Positions 1 to 8,770 of a DNA stretch of 43,875 nt are shown piece after piece. Origin of the DNA: an uncultured Synechococcus sp. (GTDB lineage Bacteria > Cyanobacteriota > Cyanobacteriia > Phormidesmidales > Phormidesmidaceae). Within the stretch, counting starts at the first letter, position 1. Each line of letters begins with the position of its first letter. Location: assembly GCA_937911865.1 (NCBI GenBank), contig CALDSK010000130.1, positions 1 through 43,875 on the forward strand, in the 5' to 3' direction. Below the pieces are notes generated by a model, which saw only the letters and a list, made by a program, of their open reading frames with translations, was not told the DNA's origin and ran no database searches. The position numbers and the translations under genes are program-made.

Positions 1-389
1 GCAATGCTCTGAAATCTATCACAGTCTCCTGCTGTCAGAAAATAGACACCTACATATTTTATGTCGGTGACTATCACAGTAACTTCTATAACAACGGTGG
101 CAACAGCGACTATGCGCTGATTAAAGACTTTAGTAGTCTGGACAAAATCATTCTAGATGACGGCAACTATACAACCGGCAGCTCTCCTATAAATTGCGTT
201 TCAGGCACAGCGATTTATGAGGGGTCGGAGCTATTGGCAATTGTGCAAGGCGTTGGACCTACTCAGCGGTTGACGTTTGAAGATACTGGATTTACGACAA
301 CGGTAAAGCTAGAACCTAGCTTTACTTTCGATCCAGGGATTGTTTTGCCAGGCGTTGATGTTTCTGATTTCAGCCTTCAGACGCTCTAG
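1..389 (+). CDS. C-terminal end of a hemolysin-type calcium-binding-like protein (5' truncated)
   Basis: The reading frame with codons starting at position 3 is open from the window edge to the TAG at 387-389, giving about 128 residues with no start in view. The piece contains DTYIFYVGD, FYNNGGNSDYALIKDF, SGTAIY and ELLAIVQGV. I know this pattern (D-T-F-hydrophobic-GD, N-GG-N-S-DYALI-DFS, GTAIY, ELIAVVQGV) from the C-terminal domain of cyanobacterial RTX/hemolysin-type calcium-binding exoproteins. Such proteins are secreted and often carry calcium-binding nonapeptide repeats upstream, outside this window. The first 15 or so residues (with a Cys-Cys pair) fit the family poorly, so the gene could be diverged or damaged just upstream. 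The stop lies in an 8-bp tandem duplication (383-398). Confidence 0.6.
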   Translation, partial: NALKSITVSCCQKIDTYIFYVGDYHSNFYNNGGNSDYALIKDFSSLDKIILDDGNYTTGSSPINCVSGTAIYEGSELLAIVQGVGPTQRLTFEDTGFTTTVKLEPSFTFDPGIVLPGVDVSDFSLQTL

Positions 390-417
390 CGCTCTAGCAG
401 CTGACAGCTCACGAATA

Positions 418-447
418 GCAAACGTCCTGATGCATTAGGACGTTTGC
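418..447 (+). terminator. Strong hairpin downstream of the calcium-binding-like gene
   Basis: GCAAACGTCCT (418-428) and AGGACGTTTGC (437-447) are perfect 11-bp inverted arms around an 8-nt loop. It lies 28 bp after the stop at 389. No T-tract follows on the + strand, so it is either a non-canonical terminator or a 3'-end stabilising stem. Confidence 0.6.
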
Positions 448-1159
448 GCAAAAGCATTGCTTGTCTGCTATGGGGCGCAACCTTTGGTAGGTGTCTTAAG
501 CAGTGCTTCGAAAGCTATAAGTGGCCAACGCCATAGGTCTGTTGAATCCTTATGCTGGTGCTGACTCACTTCGTTCTAAAAAACGGTAAGTTTGCAAAAA
601 ACTTTGAAAATGGCCTGATAGGTAAGTGCAATTAACTTCATTTGGAGAAGAGGCGAATAGCTATTCAAGCGTATAAGCTCACATAGCCTGACTGCTTTTA
701 GGATTGTGTGAACTTTCATCAGTATTCCTTGATTACTTCCTGAGTCTTAGAAATAATTGTGCCTAAGTAAATACACTTAAGTTAGTTGCATAAGTGCTAG
801 CCATCCTAAGTGTGCTGTCATCAGCTAAGTGAGTATGGTTTCCAGAACGTACATATATTTATTTCCTTGGTTGTTTAAATGATGTGAGGAAGTTATCTCA
901 AATGCTTCATTATTTGCAGTACTAACGGGCTTTTTAGAGTGACATGACTAATACACTTCTACCATTCTTCTATAGAGGGTGAAGATTGTTGCTTCCTCCC
1001 GGGGCGCTCTACGAGGCACTCTATGTCGAAAATGAGCTCAAGACATAAGTTTCGTTAACGTGCATCTGACCTTCATGAGTATGGAATGTTTTTTTCAAGG
1101 ATTCCATGAGTTCTCTTCCGATCGTTTTTTGTTCAAATTACCTTATCGAAGTTGTCATA
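448..1159. other. Long non-coding stretch upstream of the secretome operon
   Basis: About 710 bp without a credible gene. It probably holds the promoter of the operon starting at 1160, but I cannot place a convincing -35/-10 pair. Features seen are a 12-bp palindrome GAATAGCTATTC at 655-666 and a cluster of TAAGT-containing words (762-768, 790-796, 805-812, 824-831). An in-frame start at 1106 would extend the next gene, but its extra 18 residues look like leader rather than protein. Confidence 0.5.
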
Positions 1160-1954
1160 ATGAGATTCTCTAAAATATCTTCTCTTTCTCTACTAGCAAC
1201 AGGCTTTGCAATCGGTACCTTGGCAATGCCTGCTGAAGCTAGAAGGGGCGGCACAGCTAGTAACTCGAATATTTCATCTGTTGACATAGGCTATGATTTC
1301 TCTATATTCGATACTAGTCCAGAAGAAGAGCCCGTTAGCTGCACTGCTTTTGGAGGCGGATGTCTATTTCAAGATGTTGTTTCAGGCCTAGACGTTTCAT
1401 TTTTGACCTTCGTTGACTTAGCTTCGCTAAGCAGTGTAGGGATTGGAACATCGAATATAAGCCTGTATTCTCAAGTTTTTCCTGACTCAAGCGGCAGTAA
1501 CAGCCCAGAAGTTTTTCCCTCCCCGTTTCCGGAAGACCTTAGTCTTTTAGCTCAATCTGGAGCCTACACAATCACTGATTCTACCGGTGAGCCTTTATTC
1601 GCAACAGGGACTGGCCCAAGCTCTTTTGATCCTGAAAGTGAGGAAGAAGAAACATTTGCAAGAGATTTTAGCTTCTTCCTTTTTGATGAATCTGGCACGC
1701 CTGCATCGGAGCTACCTAACGATGGTCTTGAAAACTCTATTGAGTATATTGTTAGTACTGTGAGAGGAGAGACCCCACTGCCAGAGGGATATTTCTTTGC
1801 GAGTGAAGATGGAGAGGCGCTTGCTTTTACACCTGTTGATGATAATCCTCCCGCCACTGAAGTCCCAGAGCCCTCTTCGGTACTTGGCTTTCTGACTTTG
1901 GGGCTCTTGTGCACAGGCTTAGTCCGAAAGAGGACCAAAAGCGAAGCCCTATAG
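1160..1954 (+). CDS. PEP-CTERM sorting-domain exported protein
   Basis: A 264-residue protein starting at the ATG at 1160. This start gives a clean signal peptide (MRFSKISSLSLLATGFAIG, then AMPAEA). The mature part is rich in Ser, Asp, Glu and Phe and resembles no enzyme I recognise. The C-terminus is a textbook PEP-CTERM signal: VPEPSSVLGF, a hydrophobic helix (LTLGLLCTGL), then basic VRKRTK. In bacteria with exosortase such proteins are cut at PEP and delivered to the cell surface or extracellular matrix; no exosortase gene lies in this window. The gene ends 24 bp before the TPS exoprotein on the same strand, so the two are probably co-transcribed. An in-frame ATG at 1106 is possible but would put 18 residues before the signal peptide. 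Confidence 0.85.
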   Translation: MRFSKISSLSLLATGFAIGTLAMPAEARRGGTASNSNISSVDIGYDFSIFDTSPEEEPVSCTAFGGGCLFQDVVSGLDVSFLTFVDLASLSSVGIGTSNISLYSQVFPDSSGSNSPEVFPSPFPEDLSLLAQSGAYTITDSTGEPLFATGTGPSSFDPESEEEETFARDFSFFLFDESGTPASELPNDGLENSIEYIVSTVRGETPLPEGYFFASEDGEALAFTPVDDNPPATEVPEPSSVLGFLTLGLLCTGLVRKRTKSEAL

Positions 1955-1978
1955 AAAAACTCATACATAACGGATGCT

Positions 1979-4891
1979 ATGAATCGTTATTTCCTCAGGA
2001 GAATACTGTTTGCGTCAAATAGTCTGGCCGTACTCCTATCTGCAGGAGTGGTCAAATCGGAAATTGTTCCCGATACGACTTTACAGAGCAATACAGTGGT
2101 GTCTCCTGAGGATTGCAGTATCTGCGAGATTACGGGGGGTACTGAAGCAGGTAATAACCTATTTCATAGTTTCGAAGCGTTTTCTGTTGAGGGAGAAGCC
2201 TATTTTAACAATGCAGCTTCTATCGAAAATATTATTGGCCGAGTAACCGGGACTCAGCGTTCAGATATTAATGGTCTGATTAGAGCCAACGGCACTGCCA
2301 ATCTATTTTTGATCAATCCGAATGGTATTAATTTTGGGGCCAACGCTGATTTAAATATTGGCGGCTCTTTCATTGCTAGCACCGCCAATCGATTATTTTT
2401 TGACGATGGCCGCTACTTCGATGCGTCGATGCCCCAGCCTACGGAGATCTTGAGTATTAGTACACCTGTTGGATTGCAATTTGGGCAAGTATCTGGTTCT
2501 ACGTCTGATAGTTCCAGCGGTGAAATTTCTATTGCTGGAGAGTTAGAGGTCGAAGCCGGTCGAACGTTGGCTTTGATAGGAGGTGAAGTGAATGTTCTCG
2601 GCGGTGTTCTGCGAGCTCCTGAAGGAAGTATTGAGATAATCAGCACTGGCAACAATTCTTTGGTTCAATTTACGCCTGAAGGGCAACGGTGGCGTTTTAG
2701 CGACGACGATATTAGCGTCTATGGAGACATTAATGTTTCGAATGCAGCCTTTATTGATACAAGCGGTGAAGGTGCAGGCGCTATCCAAATAAAAGGTCAG
2801 AATATAGCATTAGCTGACGGTAGCAACGTTAGTGTTATTACGAAAGGTGCAGGCTCAGGGGGAGATTTGCGTGTTTCAGCTTCTGAGTCACTGACTCTCT
2901 CAGGTGATTTCACCGCTTTTGAAGTTTGGAGTGAAGGAACCGGTGACGCTAGCAATATCTTCTTAGAGGCTGATAGGTTGATGCTGGAGAAAGGTGCATA
3001 CATTGATGCTCCAGGCGTGAGCGGTCAAGCAAGTGACATCAGTATTAGAGCAGTGCAAGTTGAGCTTTCTGGCGTTGACTCAGGTGGTTTTCCGGGAGGC
3101 GTATTTGCAGAGGTATATGAAACCTATAACAACACGCTAAAAGGAGGCAACGTCACCATAGATGCTGAGCAGTTAATGATTAGAGAGGGTGCTCAGATAT
3201 CTGTCGGAACCTTTGGCGCAGCATCAGCAGGAAACTTGCTCGTACGAGCATCTGAGTCTTTTTTTGTGGGTCCTGTTCCGATTGATAATGCAAATTTGGT
3301 GACGGGATTATTTAATCAAGTTGGGATTGGCTTTGATCTAGACGGCAATGAGGTACCTGCAGTCGGTAATGCTGGTGAGATAAACGTTGAAACTAGGCGC
3401 TTAGTTATCCAGGGTGGTGGACAAATCGATAGCAGTACTAGGGGCTCAGGTAATGCTGGAATCATTGAAGTCAATGCTGCTGACATAGAGTTGGCTGGTC
3501 GTACGAACAATGGACAAAATCCCAGCGGCATATTTTCTCAAGTTGACAGTCAACAAGCGACTGGTGATGGTGGCACTATAGCGATTGAAACTCGTAGGCT
3601 ATCAGTTCTCAATGGAGCGCAAGTCTCAACTACCGCACGAAACGAAGGTCGAGGAGGATCGTTGAGTGTAAACGCCTCCGAATCTATTACATTGAATGGA
3701 GTATTTTCAGAAAGCGATATAGAAGATGACTCTAGTAGTGGCATTTTTGTCTCTGCGGAGCCTGGTACAACAAACGATGTAGGTACACTAACGATTACAA
3801 CAGATACTCTATCTGTTGTAGATGGCGCTAAAATATCTGCCGATAACCTGGGCTCTGGAAATGGCAACACGACAACCATTAATGCGCGCCAGTTCCTAAT
3901 TCGAGATGGTGGAAAAGTCGGTGCTGGCTCACTCATAGGTCCAAACGTTGATGCCTCACAGCTAGGCTCTGGTGGAGCCTTAGTAGTCAATGCTGGTGAA
4001 CGACTCGAAGTCTCAGGTAGCCGTGTTTTAGGCGACGAAGTCGTTAATAGTGAACTGTTCACCCGTGCAGAAGGCACTGGCCCAGCCGGAAACTTAGTCA
4101 TTAATCAAGTGCCAAGCGGGAATTTAAGCGTAGTTGTTCAAGATAATGCAGAACTTAGTGCCAGTACCGTCAGCAGTGTGGGTGGCAATATTATCTTTAA
4201 CAATCCGAATTTAGTGTTGTTACGTGCCGGAGGGCGTATCACAGCAGAAGCAGGTCAGTTCCAAGGTGCTGGTGATGGCGGTAACATCGTCTTTTCTATG
4301 CCAGACGGCTTTATTGTCGCTGCTCCCGACGAAGATAGCGACATTGTCGCCAATGCCTTCTCTGGCACAGGCGGCAACATCGATATTACGGCTCAAGACA
4401 TTATTGGTTTTGAAGAGCGTCGTGCTACGTCTGGTAACTCCACTAATGATATCGATGCTAGCTCTGAATTTGGCGATAGCGGCACAGTTACATTCAACAA
4501 CCCCGAACTTGATCCCACTCAGGGCATTGTCGAACTGCCTACTAATCTCTCTTCTCCTAATCAGGTCGCTCAGCGCTGCATAGCCGACAGTGACAGCCAA
4601 AACGCTTTCGTCGTCACAGGGCGAGGCGGCGCTTCTCCTAGCCCTAGAGACATCGTTCGCAATGAAACCTTTGGGCTTGTAGATCTTGGCAACAGTGCCT
4701 CTGTTGCCAACACAGCAACCCCAGTTCCTATCACGCATACAGCTGAAGAACGCTCTGAAGAGCCTATTGTAGAAGCAGAAGGCTGGCAGCGATCGCAAGA
4801 TGGCACCATCACCCTGATCGCCCAATCTCCTCCTGCACACACAAACAACAGCACCGCCTATCTATCCTGTTCTCGCCAAGCAAGGAGATAA
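1979..4891 (+). CDS. Filamentous-haemagglutinin-type TPS exoprotein (TpsA-like)
   Basis: A 970-residue secreted protein. Residues 1-27 form a signal peptide (MNRYFLRRILFASNSLAVLLSAGVVKS). Residues about 28-145 match the two-partner-secretion domain, including the diagnostic NPNGI motif (113-117) in a LFLINPNGINFG context. The middle (about 180-860) is a long run of degenerate G/N/S-rich beta-strand repeats (SGDGGTI..., GAQIS..., GGNI...) expected to form a right-handed beta-helix. The end has the GRGG-SP-P-D and EAEGW...DGTITLIA blocks typical of cyanobacterial members of this family. Such proteins are exported by Sec, then through a TpsB outer-membrane channel, and act in adhesion or other surface roles. 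No TpsB is encoded here. The CHAT gene starts 3 bp after the stop. Confidence 0.9.
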   Translation: MNRYFLRRILFASNSLAVLLSAGVVKSEIVPDTTLQSNTVVSPEDCSICEITGGTEAGNNLFHSFEAFSVEGEAYFNNAASIENIIGRVTGTQRSDINGLIRANGTANLFLINPNGINFGANADLNIGGSFIASTANRLFFDDGRYFDASMPQPTEILSISTPVGLQFGQVSGSTSDSSSGEISIAGELEVEAGRTLALIGGEVNVLGGVLRAPEGSIEIISTGNNSLVQFTPEGQRWRFSDDDISVYGDINVSNAAFIDTSGEGAGAIQIKGQNIALADGSNVSVITKGAGSGGDLRVSASESLTLSGDFTAFEVWSEGTGDASNIFLEADRLMLEKGAYIDAPGVSGQASDISIRAVQVELSGVDSGGFPGGVFAEVYETYNNTLKGGNVTIDAEQLMIREGAQISVGTFGAASAGNLLVRASESFFVGPVPIDNANLVTGLFNQVGIGFDLDGNEVPAVGNAGEINVETRRLVIQGGGQIDSSTRGSGNAGIIEVNAADIELAGRTNNGQNPSGIFSQVDSQQATGDGGTIAIETRRLSVLNGAQVSTTARNEGRGGSLSVNASESITLNGVFSESDIEDDSSSGIFVSAEPGTTNDVGTLTITTDTLSVVDGAKISADNLGSGNGNTTTINARQFLIRDGGKVGAGSLIGPNVDASQLGSGGALVVNAGERLEVSGSRVLGDEVVNSELFTRAEGTGPAGNLVINQVPSGNLSVVVQDNAELSASTVSSVGGNIIFNNPNLVLLRAGGRITAEAGQFQGAGDGGNIVFSMPDGFIVAAPDEDSDIVANAFSGTGGNIDITAQDIIGFEERRATSGNSTNDIDASSEFGDSGTVTFNNPELDPTQGIVELPTNLSSPNQVAQRCIADSDSQNAFVVTGRGGASPSPRDIVRNETFGLVDLGNSASVANTATPVPITHTAEERSEEPIVEAEGWQRSQDGTITLIAQSPPAHTNNSTAYLSCSRQARR

Positions 4892-4894
4892 GCC

Positions 4895-7537
4895 ATGAAA
4901 CGCTTCGGCTGTCTCCACCGACCTCTTAAGCTCCTTGTTTGTTTTAGCCTCTCTTTGCTGCTAGCGCTCGGGCAATCTTCTCTGTGGTTGCCCGGTGTAG
5001 TGGCTAATACCCCGCTCTCACAATCTGAGTATCGTCAAGACACCCTTCCACTTCTTACTCAGGGCCGGTCCCTTTATGAAATGGGTCAATACGCCGAAGC
5101 TGACAAAGCTTGGGAACAGGCCTCTCAAAGTTACGCTGACAGGGGAGACTATCTGAGCCAAGCCAGCGCCCTTAGTAATCTGGCGCTTGCTTATCAAGCC
5201 ACAGGAGAAATTGAGTCGTCTGAAGAGGCGATCTCACAAAGCCTTACTCTCATCAATCGACTTACTCCCACCTCAAAAACGGCTAGCACCTTTGCCCAGG
5301 TCTGGAATAACCAGGGCAATCTGTTGTTGATGCGATCGCAACCCACCCCAGCCCTCGAAGCCTTTCAAGCCGCAATTGCTCACTACCAGCAGGCAAACGA
5401 TACCGAAGGTACTCTCCGTAGCCAAATCAACCAGGCGCGATCGCTTCAGTCTCTTGGCTTTTACCGCAGAGCCCTCTTGCAGCTAACAGATCTAACTCCA
5501 CCTTTAGATGCGCAGCCTGATTCACCTACCAAACTTTCAGGTTTACAGCTCCTCGGCGATTTGTATCGGTCTGTTGGCGATCTCTCCACTGCCGAAGCAA
5601 CCTTAGAAGCTGGACTTATCCTCTCTCGAACGCTAGAACCTCAATCTTCAACCGTACCCCTTCTGGTCAGTCTGGGACACACCGCTCAAGCCAACAGTGA
5701 AACAGAACAAGCTCTCAGCTATTACCAGGAAGCTGCTGACTCAACAACAAACCCTTACGTTAAACTCAGCGCCCAGCTTAGCCAGCTCAGCTTATTAAGC
5801 AGTGTTGGTAATGACGACAGCGCTACGGCATCTGCTCAACTTACTGCTGATATTCAGTCGGCGATAGATCGCTTACCTGTCGATCGCGCAAGTCTCAATG
5901 CCCGACTTGCGCTGGTTCGTCAGCAGCTCAGCGGTTCTAGCCGTGATATCAGTCCTGAGACAATCGCTCAAAATCTCGTCACCGCGCAACAACAAGCCGC
6001 CGAACTGAATGATCTTAGTGCAGAGTCCTACGCGCTGGGATATTTGGGCGAACTGTATGCTCAACAACAGCAAATTATCGAGGCTCAAACCGCTCTAAAA
6101 CGAGCTTTGGATCTTGCTCAAAGCCTGTCATCACCAGAGCTGGCCTATCAGTGGAATTGGCAACTGGGTTTGATTGACCGGCAGCAGGGAGATCGGGAAA
6201 CGGCGATCGCACATTACCAGAGCGCTGTCGATAATTTGGAATTATTGAAGGGAAACTTGGTTGCGATCGCCCCCGATCTTCGCTTCGACTTCACCGAAAA
6301 GGTAGAACCTGTCTACCGCGATCTGGTCGATCTTCTTCTGCGCGATGCTCATTCAGATACTGATTCAATAGAGCGTCAAAACGACTCGGCTAAAACTCAG
6401 TTCAATCTGTCTGCTGCCCGTGACACCATTGAGTCTCTACAGCTCGCCGAACTCGAAAACTACTTTCAAGAGCCCTGTGTTCCGGTCAGTCAACAAATTG
6501 ATCAAATTATTGACAGTGCCGAATCGCCGACAGCTGTTGTCTATCCTATTATCTTACCGGACCGGGTAGAGACCATTCTCAAACTCCCCAACCAGCCCCT
6601 TCAACAATACACGACCAACGTCTCTCAACCCGAGCTAGAAGCTCTGCTCACAACGCTTCAGCGCGACCTTCGTCTGCCCTACACCCTCAACAGCGTTCAG
6701 ACCGCGTCAGCGCAGCTGTACGACTGGTTAATTCGACCTACTAAAAACACTCTCGACGCCAGTCAAGTCGATACCCTTGTTTTTGTGCTAGATGGCTTCT
6801 TGCGCAGCATCCCTATGGCCGTGCTCTACGATGGTCAACATTATTTGGTTGAGGACTATAGCATCGCGCTCGCCCCTGGGCTCCAGCTCGTAGATCCTCG
6901 CGCCCTGAACAATCAGCAGCTTGCAACTGTTATTGCCGGCCTGAGTGAATCTCCTCACGACGGGTTTTCTGCGCTTCCCTTTGTGAAAAATGAAGTAGAG
7001 CAAGTTCAACAAACGACGCCCAGCCGTGTTTTACTCAACGAGTCTTTTACACAGGCCAATTTAGAAACTGCTATCAACAGTACCGATTTTCCTCTAGTTC
7101 ATTTGGCGACTCATGGTCAGTTCAGCGATGACCCCAATGAGACTTTTATTCTGGCTTGGGACAAGCGGATTCAGGTCAATGCGCTCAGTCAGCTGTTGCG
7201 TCAGGGAGAAAGAACCCGGCAAGCCTCTATCGAACTGTTGATTCTTAGCGCCTGTGAAACTGCCGTTGGCGATAAAAGAGCTGCCTTAGGTCTAGCCGGT
7301 ATTGCTTTGCAGGCAGGTGCTCGTAGCACCCTCGCTTCTCTCTGGAATTTAGATGACGCCTCCAGCGCACTTTTTTCTAATTATTTTTATCAGGCGCTGT
7401 TGGAGCCAAATATGTCTAAGGCGCAGGCGTTGAGACAGGCTCAACTAAAAATACTGGGCGATTCCAACGCCGATCCTGCTGTCTATCAGCATCCGCTGTA
7501 CTGGGCTCCGTATATCCTGTTAGGTAGCTGGCTATAG
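4895..7537 (+). CDS. Exported TPR-CHAT domain protein (caspase-like peptidase fold)
   Basis: An 880-residue protein. Residues 1-38 look like a signal peptide ending near VVANT. Residues about 45-450 are tetratricopeptide repeats (ALSNLALAYQATGEIESSEEAI and similar). Residues about 580-880 are a CHAT domain, the caspase/separase-related peptidase module. Both catalytic positions are present: His740 in HLATHGQF and Cys787 in LILSACETAVGD. The C-terminus (QAGARSTLASLWNLDD, YWAPYILLGSWL) is characteristic of cyanobacterial CHAT proteins. The start follows the TPS exoprotein stop by 3 bp, so expression is almost certainly coupled. The predicted signal peptide puts the protease in the periplasm or outside, where it could meet the exoprotein; that partnership is inference from gene order. 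Substrate unknown. Confidence 0.88.
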   Translation: MKRFGCLHRPLKLLVCFSLSLLLALGQSSLWLPGVVANTPLSQSEYRQDTLPLLTQGRSLYEMGQYAEADKAWEQASQSYADRGDYLSQASALSNLALAYQATGEIESSEEAISQSLTLINRLTPTSKTASTFAQVWNNQGNLLLMRSQPTPALEAFQAAIAHYQQANDTEGTLRSQINQARSLQSLGFYRRALLQLTDLTPPLDAQPDSPTKLSGLQLLGDLYRSVGDLSTAEATLEAGLILSRTLEPQSSTVPLLVSLGHTAQANSETEQALSYYQEAADSTTNPYVKLSAQLSQLSLLSSVGNDDSATASAQLTADIQSAIDRLPVDRASLNARLALVRQQLSGSSRDISPETIAQNLVTAQQQAAELNDLSAESYALGYLGELYAQQQQIIEAQTALKRALDLAQSLSSPELAYQWNWQLGLIDRQQGDRETAIAHYQSAVDNLELLKGNLVAIAPDLRFDFTEKVEPVYRDLVDLLLRDAHSDTDSIERQNDSAKTQFNLSAARDTIESLQLAELENYFQEPCVPVSQQIDQIIDSAESPTAVVYPIILPDRVETILKLPNQPLQQYTTNVSQPELEALLTTLQRDLRLPYTLNSVQTASAQLYDWLIRPTKNTLDASQVDTLVFVLDGFLRSIPMAVLYDGQHYLVEDYSIALAPGLQLVDPRALNNQQLATVIAGLSESPHDGFSALPFVKNEVEQVQQTTPSRVLLNESFTQANLETAINSTDFPLVHLATHGQFSDDPNETFILAWDKRIQVNALSQLLRQGERTRQASIELLILSACETAVGDKRAALGLAGIALQAGARSTLASLWNLDDASSALFSNYFYQALLEPNMSKAQALRQAQLKILGDSNADPAVYQHPLYWAPYILLGSWL

Positions 7538-7581
7538 GCAGTCGCAATGGTAAAACTAAAGAGAGCGACGAGAGAAAACCA

Positions 7582-8217
7582 TTGCTAAACGACTCTTCTG
7601 ATGGACTGTTTTTATTCACGCGATTTCCTCAGCCGGGACAGGCTAAAACTCGGCTGATTCCGACTCTGGGTGAGGCAGGTGCGGCCAGCTTGCAAAAGCA
7701 GATGACGGAGCACCTGTTGCGCCGCTTTCAGCCGATTTGCGCCAAAGAAGATATTCAGCTACAGATTCACTTTGCAGGGGGTAGCCGTCAAGAGATTCAG
7801 AGCTGGTTGGGCCAGCATGTTCTCTCTTTTCCTCAGTGCGAGGGCAGTCTGGGCGATCGCATAGCGTTCGCACTACAGCAAGGCTTTGCCGCTCAACTAC
7901 AGCGAATAATTGTAGTTGGCAGCGACTGTCCTGGTATTGATAAGACGCATATTTTACAGGCCTTGGCTTTGCTAGAGACTCACGATGTTGTGCTGGGCCC
8001 TGCAACCGACGGCGGCTACTACCTGATTGGGCTCAATCAGCTGTGGCTGCCACTCTTTGAAAATGTTCCTTGGAGTACAGAGCGGCTGTTGGCAATGACT
8101 CGGGCGATCGCAGCTCGTATGGGTCTTTCAGTTGCCCTGCTGAAGCCACTATCGGATATCGATCGCCCCGAGGATTTGCCGATTTGGTACCGGGTGCTCG
8201 AAGCTGATGCTGCCTGA
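7582..8217 (+). CDS. TIGR04282-type glycosyltransferase (DUF2064, arsenosugar-associated)
   Basis: A 211-residue GT-A-fold nucleotide-sugar transferase. The N-terminus has LFTRFPQPGQAKTRLIP, the nucleotide-binding signature of MobA/CobY-like transferases. VVGSDCPGID carries the metal-binding acid and GPATDGGYYLIGL is the acceptor-site block. This family (first named transferase 1, rSAM/selenodomain-associated) is now tied to arsenosugar biosynthesis. The start is TTG at 7582: no in-frame ATG or GTG gives a full N-terminus, and a purine-rich GAGAG lies just upstream. The gene is 44 bp after the CHAT gene. The TIGR04283 partner is nearby on the other strand (9488-10243). The stop lies in a 12-bp tandem duplication. 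Confidence 0.85.
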   Translation: MLNDSSDGLFLFTRFPQPGQAKTRLIPTLGEAGAASLQKQMTEHLLRRFQPICAKEDIQLQIHFAGGSRQEIQSWLGQHVLSFPQCEGSLGDRIAFALQQGFAAQLQRIIVVGSDCPGIDKTHILQALALLETHDVVLGPATDGGYYLIGLNQLWLPLFENVPWSTERLLAMTRAIAARMGLSVALLKPLSDIDRPEDLPIWYRVLEADAA

Positions 8218-8229
8218 GATGTTGCCTGA
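8206..8229. repeat. 12-bp tandem duplication over a stop codon
   Basis: GATGCTGCCTGA (8206-8217) is followed directly by GATGTTGCCTGA (8218-8229), one mismatch. The stop of the TIGR04282 gene is the last triplet of copy 1. The junction is convergent with the rhodanese gene. Confidence 0.85.
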
Positions 8230-8251
8230 GAGCAAGCTGGCGATCGCACCT

Positions 8252-8749
8252 CTACGGGTTTCGCTTTAGTAGCATCCCCCAAACCTGGTTGTAAGGATGC
8301 ACTTCATTCGTTGCTGCCTCAGCGCCGTTTTGGGTTGTCACTAGCGATCGCCCCTCGTTCGCCCACTGAAAAATCGACCCCTCTAAATTCTTCACGGTAT
8401 ATCCTGCTAGCTGTAGCTGCTGAGCTAATCGTCCAGAACGATAGCCAATTGAGCAATAAACAACGATGGATGTCTCTGAGCTAATTTTTTGCTGCTCTAT
8501 GGCGGCTAATGTGCTTAGATTCAGTGCTTTGGGCAGATGGCTGATCCGATATTCCTCTGGCTTACGCACATCAATGAGGATGGGTGAGGGTTTGTTATTC
8601 GAGAGCTCATTTGCCAGTTCGCTCGTCGATACTCCCTCTACCGTCGGAAAGCTGCGCCGGACCCAGCGCTTAACAACACGCCAGGCCACTGATTGAATCA
8701 AACCAAAGGTAGTCGGAAAGCTTGCTTTTCGGTCATTATGATGAGGCAT
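8252..8749 (-). CDS. Rhodanese-like domain protein
   Basis: A 165-residue single-domain rhodanese, a persulfide-carrying sulfurtransferase fold. ILIDVRKPEEYRISHLPKALN is the conserved N-terminal half. VVYCSIGYRSGRLA is the active-site loop with the catalytic Cys99 present. The N-terminal 35 residues are basic with an amphipathic look (SVAWRVVKRWVRRSF), so it may sit on a membrane. The C-terminus ends in an HPYNQVWGMLL block. It is convergent with the TIGR04282 transferase (34 bp gap) and divergent from the DUF547 gene (21 bp gap). Neighbourhood suggests sulfur or arsenic chemistry, but this is inference; sulfur transfer to another substrate is equally possible. Confidence 0.85.
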   Translation of the reverse strand: MPHHNDRKASFPTTFGLIQSVAWRVVKRWVRRSFPTVEGVSTSELANELSNNKPSPILIDVRKPEEYRISHLPKALNLSTLAAIEQQKISSETSIVVYCSIGYRSGRLAQQLQLAGYTVKNLEGSIFQWANEGRSLVTTQNGAEAATNEVHPYNQVWGMLLKRNP

Positions 8750-8770
8750 TCATGTTGAGAGAGTTTAGCT

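Noticed and set aside
655..666. 12-bp palindrome GAATAGCTATTC
   Set aside because: A palindrome of this length is not surprising in a 700-bp gap, and it has no promoter or second copy nearby.
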